DNA of 64,000 nucleotides from NCBI RefSeq assembly GCF_003020125.1, contig NZ_PYFW01000001.1, positions 1,426,001 through 1,490,000 on the forward strand, given 5' to 3'. A program made the translations under genes and the position numbers. The DNA is from Bradyrhizobium sp. MOS003. GTDB lineage: Bacteria; Pseudomonadota; Alphaproteobacteria; Rhizobiales; Xanthobacteraceae. Under the pieces are notes generated by a model. That model was not told the DNA's origin. It made no database searches and saw only the letters and a program-made list of their open reading frames with translations. Positions 19,837 to 27,762 of this stretch are shown here, one piece after another. Position 1 is the first letter of the stretch; each line of letters starts with the position of its first letter.

Positions 19837-21438
19837 ATGGCTGATTACTATCCGCTGATCGCCCGCGCTATTGCCGCCCTGGACCCCAACGCTCCCGGCG
19901 AAAGCCGTCGCGCGCTCTATGAGCGGGCGCGTACGGCGTTGATTGCCCAGTTGCGCAGCGTCCAGCCGCCGCTCTCCGAATCCGAGATCACCCGCGAGAG
20001 GTTGTCGCTGGAGGAGGCCGTCCGCAAGGTCGAATCGGAGGCCGCCCAGCGCGCCCGCGAGGCCTCGCGCCCCGGTGGCGGCGCCCGCAGCGGCAGCAGC
20101 GGCGACGCCTTTCGCCGCGCCAGCACCCGGGCCGCCGAAGGCGCCCCGGCTGCGGCTGCGCCGGCCCCGCCGCGCACGCGTCCGGCCCCGCCGCCGCCGC
20201 GCGCCGACCGTCCGTCCTTCAACGTCGATGACCAGAGCGAGGCTCCGCGTCCGCCGCGCGCTCCCCGTTTCGACGCTCCGCGCCAGCCGGGACCGTCTGC
20301 CCCGCCCCCGATGCCGGAGCCGGCGGCCGGACGCGATCGCGCCGGTGCGCGTCGTCCGCCCGATGTCGGACCTCCGCCGGCGCCGGGTGTGCGCGGCTTC
20401 CGCGACATCACGGCCGACGCCAACGAACTCGGCGGTGCGGCCGCGCAGGCCAGCCGCGCCGCCCGCCGCACTTACGCCAACGTGCCCTCGCCCTCGCCGG
20501 AATTCGACCGGCTCGAGCCGAGCCTGGAAAACCGCGTCGGCGAACAGGACGCGCCCTATTCCTACGACGAGTCGATCGAGGAGGCCGAGCGCTACGCGCC
20601 GCAGGCGCAGCCGCCGTCGCCGCGTCCGCGCATCGCGCCCGAACGCGATGCCAAGAAGCGCGCCCGCACCCGTTCCGCCTTTCCGTTCAAGAGCGCGATT
20701 GCCGTCGGCATCGTACTGATCCTGGTCGGTGCCGGCATCCTCTGGGGCAAGCAGCTGGTCCAGACCGCGACCACTTTGTTCAAGTCCTCGCCGACCCAAT
20801 TAGTGGAGGCGCCGAAGGATCCGTCCCAGCCGCAGAGCAAGCCGAAGATTCCCGATCGCGTCGGCCAGCCCTCGGCCAGCAACCAGCCGGTCGCGCCGGT
20901 GGCGCAGAAGGTCGTGCTCTATGACGAGGATCCGTCAGATCCGAAGGGCAAGCAATATGTCGGCTCGGTAGTCTGGCGGCTGGAGCCGATCAAGGCCTCG
21001 GGCGCCCAGAAGGCCGACGTCGCCGTGCGCGCCGACATCGAGATCCCCGATCGCAAGTTCAAGATGACGATGTCGTTCCGCCGCAACACCGATTCGTCGC
21101 TGCCGGCGAGCCACACCGCGGAGCTGACCTTCATCCTGCCGCCGGATTTCCCGGGCGGCAGCATCTCCAACGTGCCGGGCATCCTGATGAAGTCGAACGA
21201 GCAGGCGCGCGGCACGCCGCTCGCGGGCCTCGCGGTCAAGGTCACCGACGGCTTCTTCCTGGTCGGCCTGTCAAATGTCGACGCCGACCGCTCCCGCAAC
21301 GTCCAGCTCCTGAAGGAGCGCTCGTGGTTCGACGTGCCGCTGGTCTACGCCAACCAGCGCCGCGCCATCATCGCCATCGAGAAGGGCGCCCCCGGCGAAC
21401 GCGCCTTCAACGACGCCTTCGCGCAGTGGGGCGACTAG
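19837..21438 (+). CDS. Hypothetical membrane-anchored protein with Pro/Ala/Arg-rich region
   Basis: A 533-residue protein of unknown function. Three parts are visible: an N-terminal helical segment (residues 1-75, MADYYPLIARAIAAL through a charged coiled stretch), a low-complexity Pro/Ala/Arg-rich linker (about 75-280), and one membrane helix near 290-310 (SAIAVGIVLILVGAGILWG) followed by a folded C-terminal domain of about 220 residues with mixed strands (DIEIPDRKFKMTMSFRRN). The topology suggests a cytoplasmic N-terminus and a periplasmic C-terminus. The gene sits 37 bases after purA but has no evident link to purine synthesis. Codon use matches the neighbours. Confidence 0.85.
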   Translation: MADYYPLIARAIAALDPNAPGESRRALYERARTALIAQLRSVQPPLSESEITRERLSLEEAVRKVESEAAQRAREASRPGGGARSGSSGDAFRRASTRAAEGAPAAAAPAPPRTRPAPPPPRADRPSFNVDDQSEAPRPPRAPRFDAPRQPGPSAPPPMPEPAAGRDRAGARRPPDVGPPPAPGVRGFRDITADANELGGAAAQASRAARRTYANVPSPSPEFDRLEPSLENRVGEQDAPYSYDESIEEAERYAPQAQPPSPRPRIAPERDAKKRARTRSAFPFKSAIAVGIVLILVGAGILWGKQLVQTATTLFKSSPTQLVEAPKDPSQPQSKPKIPDRVGQPSASNQPVAPVAQKVVLYDEDPSDPKGKQYVGSVVWRLEPIKASGAQKADVAVRADIEIPDRKFKMTMSFRRNTDSSLPASHTAELTFILPPDFPGGSISNVPGILMKSNEQARGTPLAGLAVKVTDGFFLVGLSNVDADRSRNVQLLKERSWFDVPLVYANQRRAIIAIEKGAPGERAFNDAFAQWGD

Positions 21439-21459
21439 GTCCTCCGTCGCGGATGCGTC

Positions 21460-21732
21460 CTACTGCGCCGCCGCTTCCCGCTTGCGCGACGTGGCGGCTG
21501 CGTGCTCGCGGTCCATCACGGCGCGGCAGCCGGGGCTGACCTCCGCTCGCTTCTGCACCATGCAGGCCCTAACCCTCGGAATGTCGGGGATCTCACTGGA
21601 ACACAGCCGCATCGCATCGCCGGTGCACATCTGCTGCGCTTCGGACGAGAAGGCGAGGCCGGGTGATGTCTGGAGTGCGAGCGCCGTGGTGGCGAAGGCG
21701 AACAGCGAAACGACGGTCCTGTAGCGTGTCAT
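21460..21732 (-). CDS. Small secreted cysteine-rich protein
   Basis: A 90-residue protein with a signal peptide (TVVSLFAFATTALALQTSPGLA) and four cysteines in the mature part (MCTGDAMRLCSSEIP, ACMVQKRAEVSPGC). The start MTRYRTVV at 21732 was chosen because the signal follows at once. The cysteine spacing (C-x7-C, then C-x10-C) resembles that of the protein at 22256-22498, so the two are related. The function is unknown; the pattern would allow two disulphides in the periplasm. It is convergent with the hypothetical gene at 19837-21438. Confidence 0.75.
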   Translation of the reverse strand: MTRYRTVVSLFAFATTALALQTSPGLAFSSEAQQMCTGDAMRLCSSEIPDIPRVRACMVQKRAEVSPGCRAVMDREHAAATSRKREAAAQ

Positions 21733-21988
21733 GAAGAATGCATCCCCGAGTTCCGTGGCTTGAGCCACTTTGTTGGGGCGCCGCACGCGGCTTGATCTGC
21801 CGCATGTCACAGCCGTCACGTCGGGACCTCTGGTCCCGCATGTGGTCGCTCGATTTCTTGATTGCTCGAATCGAAAAGTGCTGCGCCGCCCGAGCGAAGT
21901 ATGCGCCATTGTCGCGTGGCTGCAATGGCAGGCGCAAAGGAATTTGCAATTGTTGCGTGGACGTCACGCAACAAGCGTGTGCACGCGA

Positions 21989-22219
21989 TCAGGTCAGTTG
22001 ATCGGAGGATGCGTTCGTCTGTTCGTCGTCGATCGTGCCGAGCGCGGCGGCGTGTTCCTCAACAGCGGTTGCGCCCTTGGCGGTGAGTTCGAACAGATCG
22101 CCGTCCTTCATCACGTAGCCGTCGGCGATGAGTTCGCCGATCTTGCCGTGGCGGTCGTCGGCAAAGGCAACGGACTGGCTGATGTCCCGGAGAATGGAGA
22201 GTTGTTCGTCGCGTAGCAT
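21989..22219 (-). CDS. Small hypothetical protein, possibly winged-helix-like
   Basis: A 76-residue cytoplasmic protein starting MLRDEQLSILRDISQ. A GGAG nine bases upstream of the ATG at 22219 supports this start; an in-frame ATG at 22234 would add five residues. The ADGYVMKDGDLFELTAKGATAVEEH stretch looks like the wing and recognition end of a small winged-helix fold (ELTAKG is common there), but this is only a resemblance. It lies between two related cysteine-rich secreted proteins on the same strand. Upstream, 21733-21988 shows no convincing gene. Confidence 0.6.
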   Translation of the reverse strand: MLRDEQLSILRDISQSVAFADDRHGKIGELIADGYVMKDGDLFELTAKGATAVEEHAAALGTIDDEQTNASSDQLT

Positions 22220-22255
22220 GGCTTCACGCTCCATTCGCCGGGACGGTGCCGGTTC

Positions 22256-22498
22256 TCACATGCCGTGACTTTGGAAAACCTTGTTACACGACTTCGACAG
22301 CTTTGCCCGGTTGGCTTGCAGGCAGCCCTGCACGGCCATGTCATTGCCGAGGTCCTTGCGACAAAAACGCTGCGCATCCCGCGAGCAGGCCTTCTGCTCC
22401 TGCGGCGTGCCCATGTGGCCTTGCGCGTAGGCGCTCGGCTCAAGGAAAACGGTCAGGGCTGCCATCGTGATCGTCGCCAGGAGAATTTTGCGGGCCAT
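22256..22498 (-). CDS. Small secreted cysteine-rich protein (relative of 21460-21732)
   Basis: An 80-residue protein with a signal peptide (ILLATITMAALTVFLEPSAYA) and four cysteines in the mature chain (KACSRDAQRFCRKDLG, GCLQANRAKLSKSC). The start MARKILL at 22498 puts the signal directly at the N-terminus. Cysteine spacing is C-x7-C then C-x10-C, the same as the neighbour at 21460-21732, and the D-A-x-R-[FL]-C context is shared. Function unknown; likely periplasmic. Confidence 0.78.
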   Translation of the reverse strand: MARKILLATITMAALTVFLEPSAYAQGHMGTPQEQKACSRDAQRFCRKDLGNDMAVQGCLQANRAKLSKSCNKVFQSHGM

Positions 22499-22640
22499 CA
22501 GCACTCCAATCTTCAAAGGTAAATTCAGGTCCCTGTCTGAACTCGTCGTGCTGCCACTTGTTCCGACAAAGGCCGAACCGCGCGCTATTCAAGGTTCCCG
22601 GGGCACTGCTATAATCGGCGCAGACGTGTGAGGATGTTTG

Positions 22641-23066
22641 ATGAAACGCTATCTGGTGTTTGCGCTGGTCGGCCCGTTTGTCGGCGGTTTCCTTCTGCTG
22701 CTGACGACGACCTATCAGTCCGGCTATTGGGCCCAGACCAATCTCGGCGAGGTCGGCAAGCTATTCGTGGTGTTCTTCAAGACGCTGCAATACAGCTATC
22801 TGTTCGGCTTCCTGCCTTCGCTGATGATCGGCGCGATCGACGACATTCTGGTCCATATCAGGCGGATCGGCCCGGGCGTGCGGATGCTCCTGGTCGGCTT
22901 GTTCGCCTTCGTGCTGGCCTCGTTCACCTACAGCTCGCGCGGGCCGGATTCGGGCTCGGTGCAGTTCATCCTGTACGGCCTGGTCGGGTTCGTGCCGGCG
23001 GTGATTTCGTCCTGGCTCGTGCATAAATACATCAAGGAGCCGCAGCCAGTGGCGGCGCCCACCTGA
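22641..23066 (+). CDS. Hypothetical inner-membrane protein
   Basis: A 141-residue protein with four predicted membrane segments (VFALVGPFVGGFLLLLTTTY; SYLFGFLPSLMIGAIDDIL; MLLVGLFAFVLASFTY; FILYGLVGFVPAVISSWLV). The ATG at 22641 has a GAGG ribosome site close by. I do not recognise a characterised family. The charged loop ILVHIRRIGPGVR lies between segments two and three. The downstream DUF4112 gene is co-directional with a 59-base gap and may be in the same operon. Confidence 0.8.
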   Translation: MKRYLVFALVGPFVGGFLLLLTTTYQSGYWAQTNLGEVGKLFVVFFKTLQYSYLFGFLPSLMIGAIDDILVHIRRIGPGVRMLLVGLFAFVLASFTYSSRGPDSGSVQFILYGLVGFVPAVISSWLVHKYIKEPQPVAAPT

Positions 23067-23125
23067 GCGCGACGTTCGGGCGCGGCGCAGCAACTTCCGC
23101 CGCGTCCGCGCGTTTCCTGAAGGCC

Positions 23126-23680
23126 ATGACCATGTCCGACGACGACATCCTTGCTCCACGCAGATCCCGTTCGGGAAGCTCGCGCACGACCTCATCCGGC
23201 GCGGGGGCGCGCGGTCCGATCATCGACCAGGACGGCCGGGAAGTCCGCCCCGAAACGCTGGAGCAGGGCTTTCGCGAGTTCCGTTTCGAGCTTGGCAAGG
23301 ACAATCCGTTCGCCGGGAGCCCGTTCGGTAATCTGACGCGCGAGCAGCGGATCGCGCGGGTCGAGGCGATCGCCAAACTGCTCGACGTCGCCTTTATCCT
23401 GCCCGGCACCAATATCCGCTACGGCATCGACGGGTTGATCGGCCTGATCCCTGTCGTCGGCGACATCATCACCACGGCGATCTCGCTGTGGCTGGTCCGC
23501 GAGGCCCGCGCGCTGGGCGCGCCCTGGTATGTCACCGGCCGCATGCTCGGCAACGTCGCGCTCGACGGCGTGGTCGGCTTGGTCCCGTTCGCGGGCGACG
23601 CTTTCGACGTCATGTTCCGCGCCAACATGCGCAACGTGCGTCTGCTCCGCCACTGGCTCGACAAGCAGCCGCGGCTCTAG
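23126..23680 (+). CDS. DUF4112 family membrane protein
   Basis: A 184-residue protein. After a polar, Ser/Arg-rich N-terminus of about 90 residues comes the DUF4112 core: RVEAIAKLLDVAFILPGT, then DGLIGLIPVVGDIITTAIS, and a second related hydrophobic segment VALDGVVGLVPFAGDAFD. The G-L-[IV]-P-x-x-G-D motif appears twice, suggesting an internal duplication and two membrane hairpins. The biochemical role of the family is unknown. An ATG six bases further in is an alternative start. A strong terminator follows. Confidence 0.88.
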   Translation: MTMSDDDILAPRRSRSGSSRTTSSGAGARGPIIDQDGREVRPETLEQGFREFRFELGKDNPFAGSPFGNLTREQRIARVEAIAKLLDVAFILPGTNIRYGIDGLIGLIPVVGDIITTAISLWLVREARALGAPWYVTGRMLGNVALDGVVGLVPFAGDAFDVMFRANMRNVRLLRHWLDKQPRL

Positions 23681-23720
23681 CGCTTCTACGCCTCTCCCCC
23701 TTGCGGAGGGAATAGAAACG

Positions 23721-23755
23721 AAAAAAGCGCGACAGCCTTTTGGCTATCGCGCTTT
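23721..23755. terminator. Bidirectional terminator between convergent genes
   Basis: A 14-bp stem (AAAGCGCGACAGCC with GGCTATCGCGCTTT, one wobble) and a TTTT loop, with A-rich and T-rich flanks, lies between the DUF4112 gene and the convergent gene at 23784-24080, and could stop transcription from both sides. Confidence 0.88.
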
Positions 23756-23783
23756 CCGCACACATCGGGCTGGGCGAAACGGC

Positions 23784-24080
23784 TTACGCCGCGTCGGCGT
23801 CGGTCTCGGCGGCCACGGGCTCGGGCTTGCGATGACGCTCCAACGGGAAGGCTTCGCTCTCATAGAGTGAGCGGATGCCGTTCTGGTCGAAACGCGCTTC
23901 CTCGACCTGGAGATAGGCGCCGTTCAGCGAGTCCGTCGGCAATTGCTCCATCGCGAACTGCACGGCTTCGGCGGCAGTGCCGAACCGGCGATAGGTGAAG
24001 CCTGCACGCTTCTTCTTGCGGATCGCGGCGGGAAAGAGTTCGGCGGAAGTGTTGAAGTTGAACGGACGCAGTGGACGCAT
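23784..24080 (-). CDS. Conserved-looking small hypothetical protein
   Basis: A 98-residue cytoplasmic protein beginning [18 protein letters not shown]. It has a basic N-terminal half ([16 protein letters not shown]) and a helical middle ([30 protein letters not shown]) that ends in an acidic Ala-rich tail. I do not recognise a family. The start at 24080 was preferred over a longer frame because upstream codons are Cys/Pro-rich and unlikely. The coding register and the terminator behind it support a real gene. Confidence 0.72.
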   Translation of the reverse strand: MRPLRPFNFNTSAELFPAAIRKKKRAGFTYRRFGTAAEAVQFAMEQLPTDSLNGAYLQVEEARFDQNGIRSLYESEAFPLERHRKPEPVAAETDADAA

Positions 24081-24293
24081 GGTCAAAGACCTCGTGATCT
24101 TCTCTGGGGCTTTAAGCGCGTGGGGTCTGGGAGGGCAGGGGCCGCAACCGAGCGAGCCCGCCGCACATGCCATTTCGTCCTCTAATATAGGCCGATTTGA
24201 CAAAAATGCGACCCCCGCGATGGGAGATGATGAATCCGCGCATGGCAGCCCCGCGGACGAAATTATCTTATTATGTTCAATGGCTTATATGGC

Positions 24294-24458
24294 TTACAAT
24301 TTGCCAAGAAGCAGCAGGACGACCAGCACCACCAGGACGACGCCGCCGATCCCCATGCCGGAATGGCCCATGCCATAGCCGTAACCTCCCAAGCGGCCGG
24401 ACAGGCCGCCGAGCAGATAGATGATCACCAGGATGATCAGGACGGTCCCGAGTGACAT
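24294..24458 (-). CDS. DUF3309-like small membrane protein
   Basis: A 54-residue protein consisting of two hydrophobic helices (TVLIILVIIYLLGGL and IGGVVLVVLVVLLLLGKL) joined by a Gly/Tyr-rich loop (RLGGYGYGMGHSGMG). This is the layout of the DUF3309 family. A GGGAGGA ribosome site precedes the ATG at 24458. Function unknown. The msrA-msrB operon terminator lies just upstream, so it has its own promoter. Confidence 0.8.
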   Translation of the reverse strand: MSLGTVLIILVIIYLLGGLSGRLGGYGYGMGHSGMGIGGVVLVVLVVLLLLGKL

Positions 24459-24521
24459 GGCATCCTCCCGGCGGCCGCCAGATGCGATGATCGGCCGCAC
24501 CGCCAGACAAGAAAAGCATAT

Positions 24522-24558
24522 CGCGCGGCCGGGTTCCATCAAGGAACCCGGCCGCGCG
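24522..24558 (-). terminator. Strong hairpin after msrB
   Basis: A perfect 16-bp GC-rich stem (CGCGCGGCCGGGTTCC and its complement) with loop ATCAA lies five bases past the msrB stop. The minus-strand sequence after it has only a short T-rich stretch (GCTTTTC), so it is a good but not perfect intrinsic terminator. Confidence 0.75.
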
Positions 24559-24563
24559 CAATG

Positions 24564-24983
24564 TTATTTCGGCTCCAGCTTCAGCGCTGCCGAGTTGATG
24601 CAGTAGCGCAGCCCGGTCGGCCCGGGGCCGTCGGGGAAGACGTGGCCGAGATGGCCGCTGCATTTGGAGCAGAGCACCTCGGTGCGGATCATGCCGTGGC
24701 TGACGTCGCGCTCCTCGTCGACATGGCTCTCGACCGCGGGCTGGGTGAAGCTCGGCCAGCCGCAGCCGGAATCGAACTTGGCGTCGGATTCGAACAGCAT
24801 ATTGCCGCAGCCGGCGCAGACATAGGTGCCGGCGCGGTGGTCGTGCTCGTACTCGCCCGAGAAGGGACGCTCGGTCGCCTTCTCGCGCAGCACCGCGTAC
24901 TGCATCGGCGACAATTCACGCCGCCACTGCTCTTCGCTCTTGATGACCTTGTCGTCTGTGGTTTTCATTTTGGTGTCGGGCAT
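24564..24983 (-). CDS. msrB: Peptide-methionine (R)-S-oxide reductase MsrB
   Basis: A 139-residue enzyme that reduces the R isomer of methionine sulfoxide in proteins. The two zinc CxxC pairs (CAGC and CSKC), the GWPSFT motif, HGMIRTEV and the catalytic Cys128 in RYCINSAAL are all present. The start MPDTKMKTT at 24983 gives no signal peptide, so it should be cytoplasmic. That contrasts with the adjacent msrA, whose product has a signal peptide. Likely co-transcribed with msrA, 31 bases upstream. Confidence 0.95.
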   Translation of the reverse strand: MPDTKMKTTDDKVIKSEEQWRRELSPMQYAVLREKATERPFSGEYEHDHRAGTYVCAGCGNMLFESDAKFDSGCGWPSFTQPAVESHVDEERDVSHGMIRTEVLCSKCSGHLGHVFPDGPGPTGLRYCINSAALKLEPK

Positions 24984-25014
24984 GGGTCTCCCGTTTGCTT
25001 CGGTGATCTCGCGA

Positions 25015-25722
25015 TCAGTTGGTGGCCTTGCTGGCACTCACCAGCGTCGGCTTTTCAATGTAGTTATCGGCGAACAGCTTTTTCAGATTCTCGACCTTGG
25101 GCAGGTCGTTATACGCGATGTAGGGCTGGTTCGGGTGTAGCGTCAGATAGTCCTGGTGGTAGGCCTCCGCCGGGTAGAACGCCTCCAGCGCGCCGACCTT
25201 GGTCACGATCGGCTTGCTGAAGACCTTGGCGCCGTTGAGCTGGGCGATATAGGCCTCAGCCACCTTCTTCTGCTCGTCCGAGGTGGTGAAGACGGCCGAG
25301 CGATATTGCGTGCCGGTGTCGGGGCCCTGGCGGTTGAGCTGGGTCGGGTCGTGCGCCACCGAGAAGTAGATCTGGAGGATCTTGCCGTAGGAGATCTTCT
25401 TCGGGTCGTACTTGATCTCGACCGCCTCGGCATGGCCGGTCCGGCCGGTCGAGACCGTCTGGTAGTCGGCGGTCGCCTTGGTGCCGCCGGCATAGCCGGA
25501 GACCGCGTTGACGACGCCCGCGGTATGCTGGAACACGCCCTGCACGCCCCAGAAGCAGCCGCCGGCGAGCACGGCGGTCTGGATCCCGCTCGCAGGTGCG
25601 GCATCCATGGCGGGGGCGGGGATCACGACCGCTTCTTCCGCAGCCCGCGACGGCATGGCGAAAACCAGTGCCACGGCGGCGGTTGAGGCGGCGATCAGGG
25701 ACAGGATGGCGGGTCGGCGCAT
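25015..25722 (-). CDS. msrA: Peptide-methionine (S)-S-oxide reductase MsrA, exported
   Basis: A 235-residue enzyme reducing the S isomer of methionine sulfoxide. An N-terminal signal ([22 protein letters not shown]) indicates export. The active-site motif GGCFWG holds the catalytic Cys56, followed by [17 protein letters not shown] and the substrate motif YHQDYL. The enteric enzyme is cytoplasmic, so the signal peptide points to repair of oxidised periplasmic proteins. First gene of the msrA-msrB pair. Confidence 0.95.
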   Translation of the reverse strand: MRRPAILSLIAASTAAVALVFAMPSRAAEEAVVIPAPAMDAAPASGIQTAVLAGGCFWGVQGVFQHTAGVVNAVSGYAGGTKATADYQTVSTGRTGHAEAVEIKYDPKKISYGKILQIYFSVAHDPTQLNRQGPDTGTQYRSAVFTTSDEQKKVAEAYIAQLNGAKVFSKPIVTKVGALEAFYPAEAYHQDYLTLHPNQPYIAYNDLPKVENLKKLFADNYIEKPTLVSASKATN

Positions 25723-25979
25723 GGCGGATCCTCTTTCGGAAGGTCTGACAGTCTAGGGCGGTCGGGGCCGGACGAACAGTTGCCCGGCGGCGTTTTCGCA
25801 CTATCCGAGGTACGGGCGCGGTCGCCGATCGTTACGCCCGGACGGACACGAGTCCGTGAAATGAGCCGTGCGGGAGAGCCGGGCGCCGGCAGCTTGGCGA
25901 GACCGGGAACTCCGCGCTAGATGAGCCGGTGCGATCGATGATCGACTTGAGAAGAATCTGGCTGGAGCGGGTCTGACCC

Positions 25980-27662
25980 ATGCTGCGCGTCGTTTCCCTG
26001 ACCCTCGTCATCCTGGCCGCCGGACTGTTCAGCGCGGCGGCCGACCCGCATGCCGAAGATCTCACCCTCTGCCGCGACCGCCAGGCCGAGACCCAGGCGC
26101 GCGCGAGCGCCTGCGACAATCTGTTGAAGACCGACAAGCTCGGCGGCAAGGACAAGGCGATCGCGCTCTCCGTACGCGGCAACACGCTGATCAACAAGCG
26201 CGATTACGACCGCGCGATCGAGACCCTGTCCATCGCGGTCGATCTCGATCCGGACTACGTCATTGCCCTCAACCTCCGCGGCCTCGCTTACGAGCGCAAG
26301 GGCCAGGACGACCTCGCCATGGCGGACTACAACCTCGCCCTCCAGAAGCGCCCGGCCTACGGTGTCCCCTACAACAATCGGGGCGTCATCTACGCGCGCC
26401 GCGGCGCGCTGCAAAGCGCGCTCGACGATTTCAGCCTGTCGATCAAATACACGCCGAAATTCCTGCTCGGATGGACCAATCGCGCCCGGGCACGGACGCT
26501 GATGAAGGATTTCGACGGTGCGATCGCCGATTTCGCCGAGGCCGAGAAGATCGACCCGGCCGCGCCGCAGATCGCCAGCAACCGCTGCATCACTTACGGC
26601 ATGATGGGCAAGTTCGACCAGGCCTTTGCCGATTGCAACGGCCTGATCGAGCGGCAGCCGAAGAACGTGTACGCAATCAACAACCGCGCCGATGTCAGCA
26701 TGATGAAGGGCGACCTCGATGCCGCGCTGAAGGATTACAACACGGCCATCCAGATCAATCCGAACAATATCCGCGCGCATTCCGGTCGCGGCCAGATCTA
26801 CGAGCGGAGGAAAGATCTCGCGCAGGCGCGCGCCGATTATCGCGCTGCCGCCTATTCGCTGACGAAGTTCGACGAGCCCGACGTCGCCCGTGCCCGTGCC
26901 GTCGCGCAGGAGCGGCTCGCCGCGCTGACGCTGCAGGCGCCGGCCGGAGCAATCGGACGCCGCGTGGCGCTGGTGATCGGTAACGGCGCCTACAAGAACG
27001 TCCATGCCTTGCCCAATCCGCCGCGCGATTCCAAGCTGATCGCGGGCGTGCTGCGCGACGTCGGCTTCCAGACCGTGATTTCCGTCAGTGACCTCACCCG
27101 CGACAAGTTCTTCGACGCGTTGAAGGCCTTCGCGGAGGAAGCGGAGAAGGCCGACTGGGCCGTGGTCTATTACGCCGGCCACGGCTTCGAGATCGGCGGG
27201 GTGAACTATCTCGTTCCCGTCGACGCCAGGCTCGCCGCCGACAAGGACGCCGAGACGCAGGCGGTCGCGCTCGAGCAGGTGATCGCCGCGGTCGGTGCCG
27301 CGCGAAAAATGCGTCTCGTGGTCCTGGATGCCTGCCGCGACAATCCGTTCGCGCCTGCCATGCAGCGCACGCTGTCGCTGAAGCTGGTCGACAAGGGCTT
27401 CTCCAACATCGAGCCCGGCGCCGGCTTCATGGTGGTCTACGCCGCCAAGCACGGCGAGACCGCTATGGACGGCGACGGCAGCGCCAACAGCCCGTTCGCC
27501 ACTGCGCTGGCCCGCGAAATCAAGCAGCCCCGCGTCGAGATCAGGAAACTGTTCGACATCATCCGCGACGACGTCTGGGCCGCGACGAAGCACGGGCAGC
27601 AGCCGTTCACCTATGGCTCGCCGCCGGGCCGCGAAGATTTTTATTTCGTCGCGGGGAAGTGA
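25980..27662 (+). CDS. Secreted TPR protein with caspase-like (peptidase C14) domain
   Basis: A 560-residue protein. A signal peptide (MLRVVSLTLVILAAGLFSAAA) is followed by about six tetratricopeptide repeats (roughly residues 55-310, with units such as ALNLRGLAYERKGQDDLAMA and AINNRADVSMMKGDLDAAL) and a C14 caspase/metacaspase domain at about 325-560. The catalytic dyad is intact: His401 in YYAGHGFE and Cys452 in DACRDNPF. VALVIGNGAY opens the domain as in other bacterial caspase homologues. Exported caspase-like proteins with TPRs are recurrent in rhizobia, but their substrates are unknown. It stands alone, with no toxin-antitoxin or death-effector partner next to it. Confidence 0.92.
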   Translation: MLRVVSLTLVILAAGLFSAAADPHAEDLTLCRDRQAETQARASACDNLLKTDKLGGKDKAIALSVRGNTLINKRDYDRAIETLSIAVDLDPDYVIALNLRGLAYERKGQDDLAMADYNLALQKRPAYGVPYNNRGVIYARRGALQSALDDFSLSIKYTPKFLLGWTNRARARTLMKDFDGAIADFAEAEKIDPAAPQIASNRCITYGMMGKFDQAFADCNGLIERQPKNVYAINNRADVSMMKGDLDAALKDYNTAIQINPNNIRAHSGRGQIYERRKDLAQARADYRAAAYSLTKFDEPDVARARAVAQERLAALTLQAPAGAIGRRVALVIGNGAYKNVHALPNPPRDSKLIAGVLRDVGFQTVISVSDLTRDKFFDALKAFAEEAEKADWAVVYYAGHGFEIGGVNYLVPVDARLAADKDAETQAVALEQVIAAVGAARKMRLVVLDACRDNPFAPAMQRTLSLKLVDKGFSNIEPGAGFMVVYAAKHGETAMDGDGSANSPFATALAREIKQPRVEIRKLFDIIRDDVWAATKHGQQPFTYGSPPGREDFYFVAGK

Positions 27663-27685
27663 GGGCGAACGCTGTGTCGTAGGTT

Positions 27686-27755
27686 CGTAGCCCGCATGAG
27701 CGAAGCGACATGCGGGTCATTTCGTCCCGGATATCGCTGTGCTCATCCGGGCTAC
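27686..27755. repeat. Dispersed palindromic repeat (GTAGCCCG family)
   Basis: Arms GTAGCCCGCATGAG and CTCATCCGGGCTAC are complementary apart from one base, with a smaller internal palindrome (CCCGCATG..CATGCGGG). It sits between the convergent caspase and helicase genes. Confidence 0.8.
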
Positions 27756-27762
27756 AACGTCC

